NCBI GenBank assembly: GCA_029207755.1
Contig: JARCOQ010000083.1
Coordinates: 1 to 64,000, forward strand
Origin: Chamaea fasciata
Taxonomy: Eukaryota > Chordata > Aves > Passeriformes > Sylviidae
Reading direction: 5' to 3'
DNA: 64,000 nucleotides
The translations under genes and the position numbers were made by a program. Positions 62,224 through 64,000 of the stretch are shown here, piece by piece (the stretch's first letter is position 1; each line of letters opens with the position of its first letter). A model generated the notes under the pieces. It made no database searches. It saw only the letters and a list, made by a program, of their open reading frames with translations, and was not told the origin of the DNA.

Positions 62224-64000
62224 AGACACCAGTGCCATGGATCCCTTTGTGGATGGACGCTGGTATGGATAGACATCAGAGCCTTGGTTCCCAGCTTGAC
62301 TGTGTTCTGGATAGAGAGCAGAGTCCTGGATTGGACTCTGGATGGATACTGCTCCAGATGGACACCAGAGCCATGGATCCGTCTCTGGATGGACACTGTC
62401 CTAGATGGACACCAGAGCCATGGATCCAAATTGGAGCCTGGTCTGGATGGATACAAGGGCCACGGATTCCACTCTTGATGGACACTGGTGGAGATAGCAA
62501 TCAGAGCCATGGATCCGACACGAGATGGACACTGGTCCACATGGACACTGGTCCAGATGGTGACCACAGCCATTCCTCCCACCTTGTATTGATAGTGGTC
62601 TTGCCAGACCCCGAGGCATGGATCCCACTCTGGATGGCCAGTGGTCTGGATGGGCACCAGACCTCGGATCCCCTATCAATGGACACTGGTCTTGATGGAC
62701 GCCAGAGCCATGGATTCCAGCTGGACAATGGTGTGGATGGACACCAGAGCAATGGATGCCACTGGGGATGGATACTGGTTTGGATGGACATAAGAGCCAC
62801 GGATCCCAATCTAGATGGACGCTGCTGTGAATAGACACCAGAGCCATGGATCCCACAGTGGATTGACAGTGGTCAGGATGGACACCAGAGCAATGGATGC
62901 CACTGTGGATGGACACAGGTAGAGATGCACACCAGAGTAATGGTGTCCGCTCTGGATGGACCCTAGTCAGGATAGACAGCAGAACCCTGGCTTCCACTCT
63001 GGATGGACGCTTGCCTGAATAGACAAAAGAGCTATGGATCCCAGCTTGACACTGGTCTGGATGGACACCAGAGCCATGGATCCCACTCTGAATGCACACT
63101 ACTCGTGATGGACACAAGAGCCATGCATCCCTCTGTGGATGGAGCCTGGTTTGAATGGACAGCACAGCCACGCATCCAGATGGACACCAGAGCCGTGGAT
63201 CCCAACTGCAAAGTGGTCTGGATGGACACCAGAGCCATGAATCCAAAATTGGAGCCTGGTCTGGATGGATACAAGGGCCATGGATTCCACTCTGGATGGA
63301 TACTGCTCCAGATAGCAACCAGAGGCATTGATCCGAATCCAGATGGAGACTGGTCCAGATGGACACTGCTCCAGATGGTCACTAGAGCCATTCCTCTCAC
63401 CTTGTATTGATAGTGGTCTTGCCAGACCCCGAGGCATGGATCCCACTCTGGATGGCCAGTGGTCTGGATGGGCACCAGTCCATGGAACCCCTATGAATGG
63501 ACAGTGGTCTAGATGGACGCCAGAGCCATGGATTCCAGGTGGTCACTGGTGTGGATGGACACCAGAGCCATGGATGCCACTGTGGATGGATACTGGTTTA
63601 GATGGACATAAGAGCCACGGATCCCAATCTGGATGGACGCTGCTGTGAATAGACACCAGAGCCATGGATCCCACAGTGGATTGACAGTGGTCAGGATGGA
63701 CACCAGAGCAATGGATGCCACTGTGGATGGACATAGGTAGAGGTGCACACCAGAGTAATGGTGTCCGCTCTGGATGGACACTGGTCTGGATAGACAGCAG
63801 AACCCTGGCTTCCACTCTGGATGGACGCTTGCCTGAATAGACAAAAGAGCTATGGATCCCGGCTTGACACTGGTCTGGATGGACACCAGAGCCATGGATC
63901 CCACTCTGAATGCACACTACTCGTGATGGACACAAGAGCCATGCATCCCTCTGTGGATGGAGCCTGGTTTGAAGGCACAGCACAGCCACGCATCCAGATG
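62224..64000. repeat. Zone 3 HOR copy 3, cut by window end
   Basis: d1 is 62224-62832 (609), d2 is 62833-63650 (818), and the first 350 bp of a2 run to the window end. It matches copy 1 at an offset of 5553 bp better than copy 2: CCCTTTGTGGATGG and CCTTGGTTCCC at its start are shared with 56690-56740 but not with 59345-59400. Confidence 0.88.

Larger units (their letters stand above)
1..64000. repeat. Satellite array of 47/42 bp monomers with nested higher-order repeats
   Basis: Every part of the window is built from variants of one monomer. Typical copies start GGACACCAGAGCCATGG, continue with ATCCCACT, then a GGATGG and ACACTGG part, and end in CTGGAT. Most copies are 47 bp; many are 42 bp and lack 5 bp around the second GGAT. 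A few are irregular (25, 43, 45 or 63 bp). At 45-47 bp each there are roughly 1,400 monomers. NcoI (CCATGG) and BamHI (GGATCC) sites recur in most of them. The typical monomer is about 57 percent GC and has no CpG. No unique stretch interrupts the array. I do not recognise it as a named satellite family. The order of blocks is in the entries below. Confidence 0.97.

Noticed and set aside
1..64000. CRISPR array
   Set aside because: Direct repeats of 47 bp follow one another with no unique spacers, and there are no cas-like genes.
1..64000. Reading-frame selection because 651, 1230, 1797, 1881, 3678, 4581, 5553 and 5559 are multiples of 3
   Set aside because: Several of these are sums of the same few blocks, so they are not independent. 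Units of 47, 230, 703, 1094, 1933, 2657 and 2896 bp are not multiples of 3, and stops occur inside the units.
1..64000. Avian 41-42 bp microchromosome satellites or telomere repeat
   Set aside because: The 42 bp variant has a similar length, but I see no A-rich/T-rich runs typical of those avian repeats, and no TTAGGG runs. Length alone is not evidence.
1..64000. Transposon or retroelement origin
   Set aside because: No terminal repeats, target-site duplications, poly-A tails or enzyme-like peptides were seen in any frame.

Overview
The whole 64 kb is one uninterrupted tandem-repeat (satellite) array. I find no gene, RNA gene, transposon, CRISPR array or unique spacer. The window starts and ends inside the array, so neither edge nor flanking DNA is visible. 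The basic monomer is about 47 bp, with a common 42 bp variant. It carries CCATGG (NcoI) next to GGATCC (BamHI), three GGAT cores and no CpG in its consensus. A CpG-poor array with nested higher-order repeats (HORs) suggests heterochromatin of a large, probably CpG-methylated eukaryotic genome (a vertebrate is my guess). Nothing seen identifies the species.

The monomers are organised into blocks, most of which end in GCTGCTGTGAAT. I name them a1 (651 bp), a2 (1230), b1 (656; also 703 and 844 bp forms), b2 (750), b3 (391), d1 (604-609), d2 (817-818) and d3 (963-964). a1+a2 form unit A (1881 bp). b1+b2+b3 form unit B (1797 bp). A+B is the main 3678 bp HOR.

Zone 1 (1-33251) is highly regular, with eight A-B repeats. 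The first and third carry an extra A (5559 bp), so 66-9302 and 9303-18539 are two 9237 bp superunits. Zone 2 (33252 to about 47800) begins with one more A and then breaks the pattern. B loses 703 bp, B/A hybrids appear, a 47 bp monomer expands to five copies at two places, and a 4581 bp duplication carries a nested 230 bp duplication. Zone 3 (about 47800-64000) is more diverse and settles at its right end into another HOR, d1+d2+a2 = 2657 bp, with one 2896 bp version.

The many overlapping open frames on both strands follow from the scarcity of stop triplets in the monomer and are not annotated as genes. Block coordinates are my manual reading of landmark positions. Similarity is judged by eye, not by alignment.
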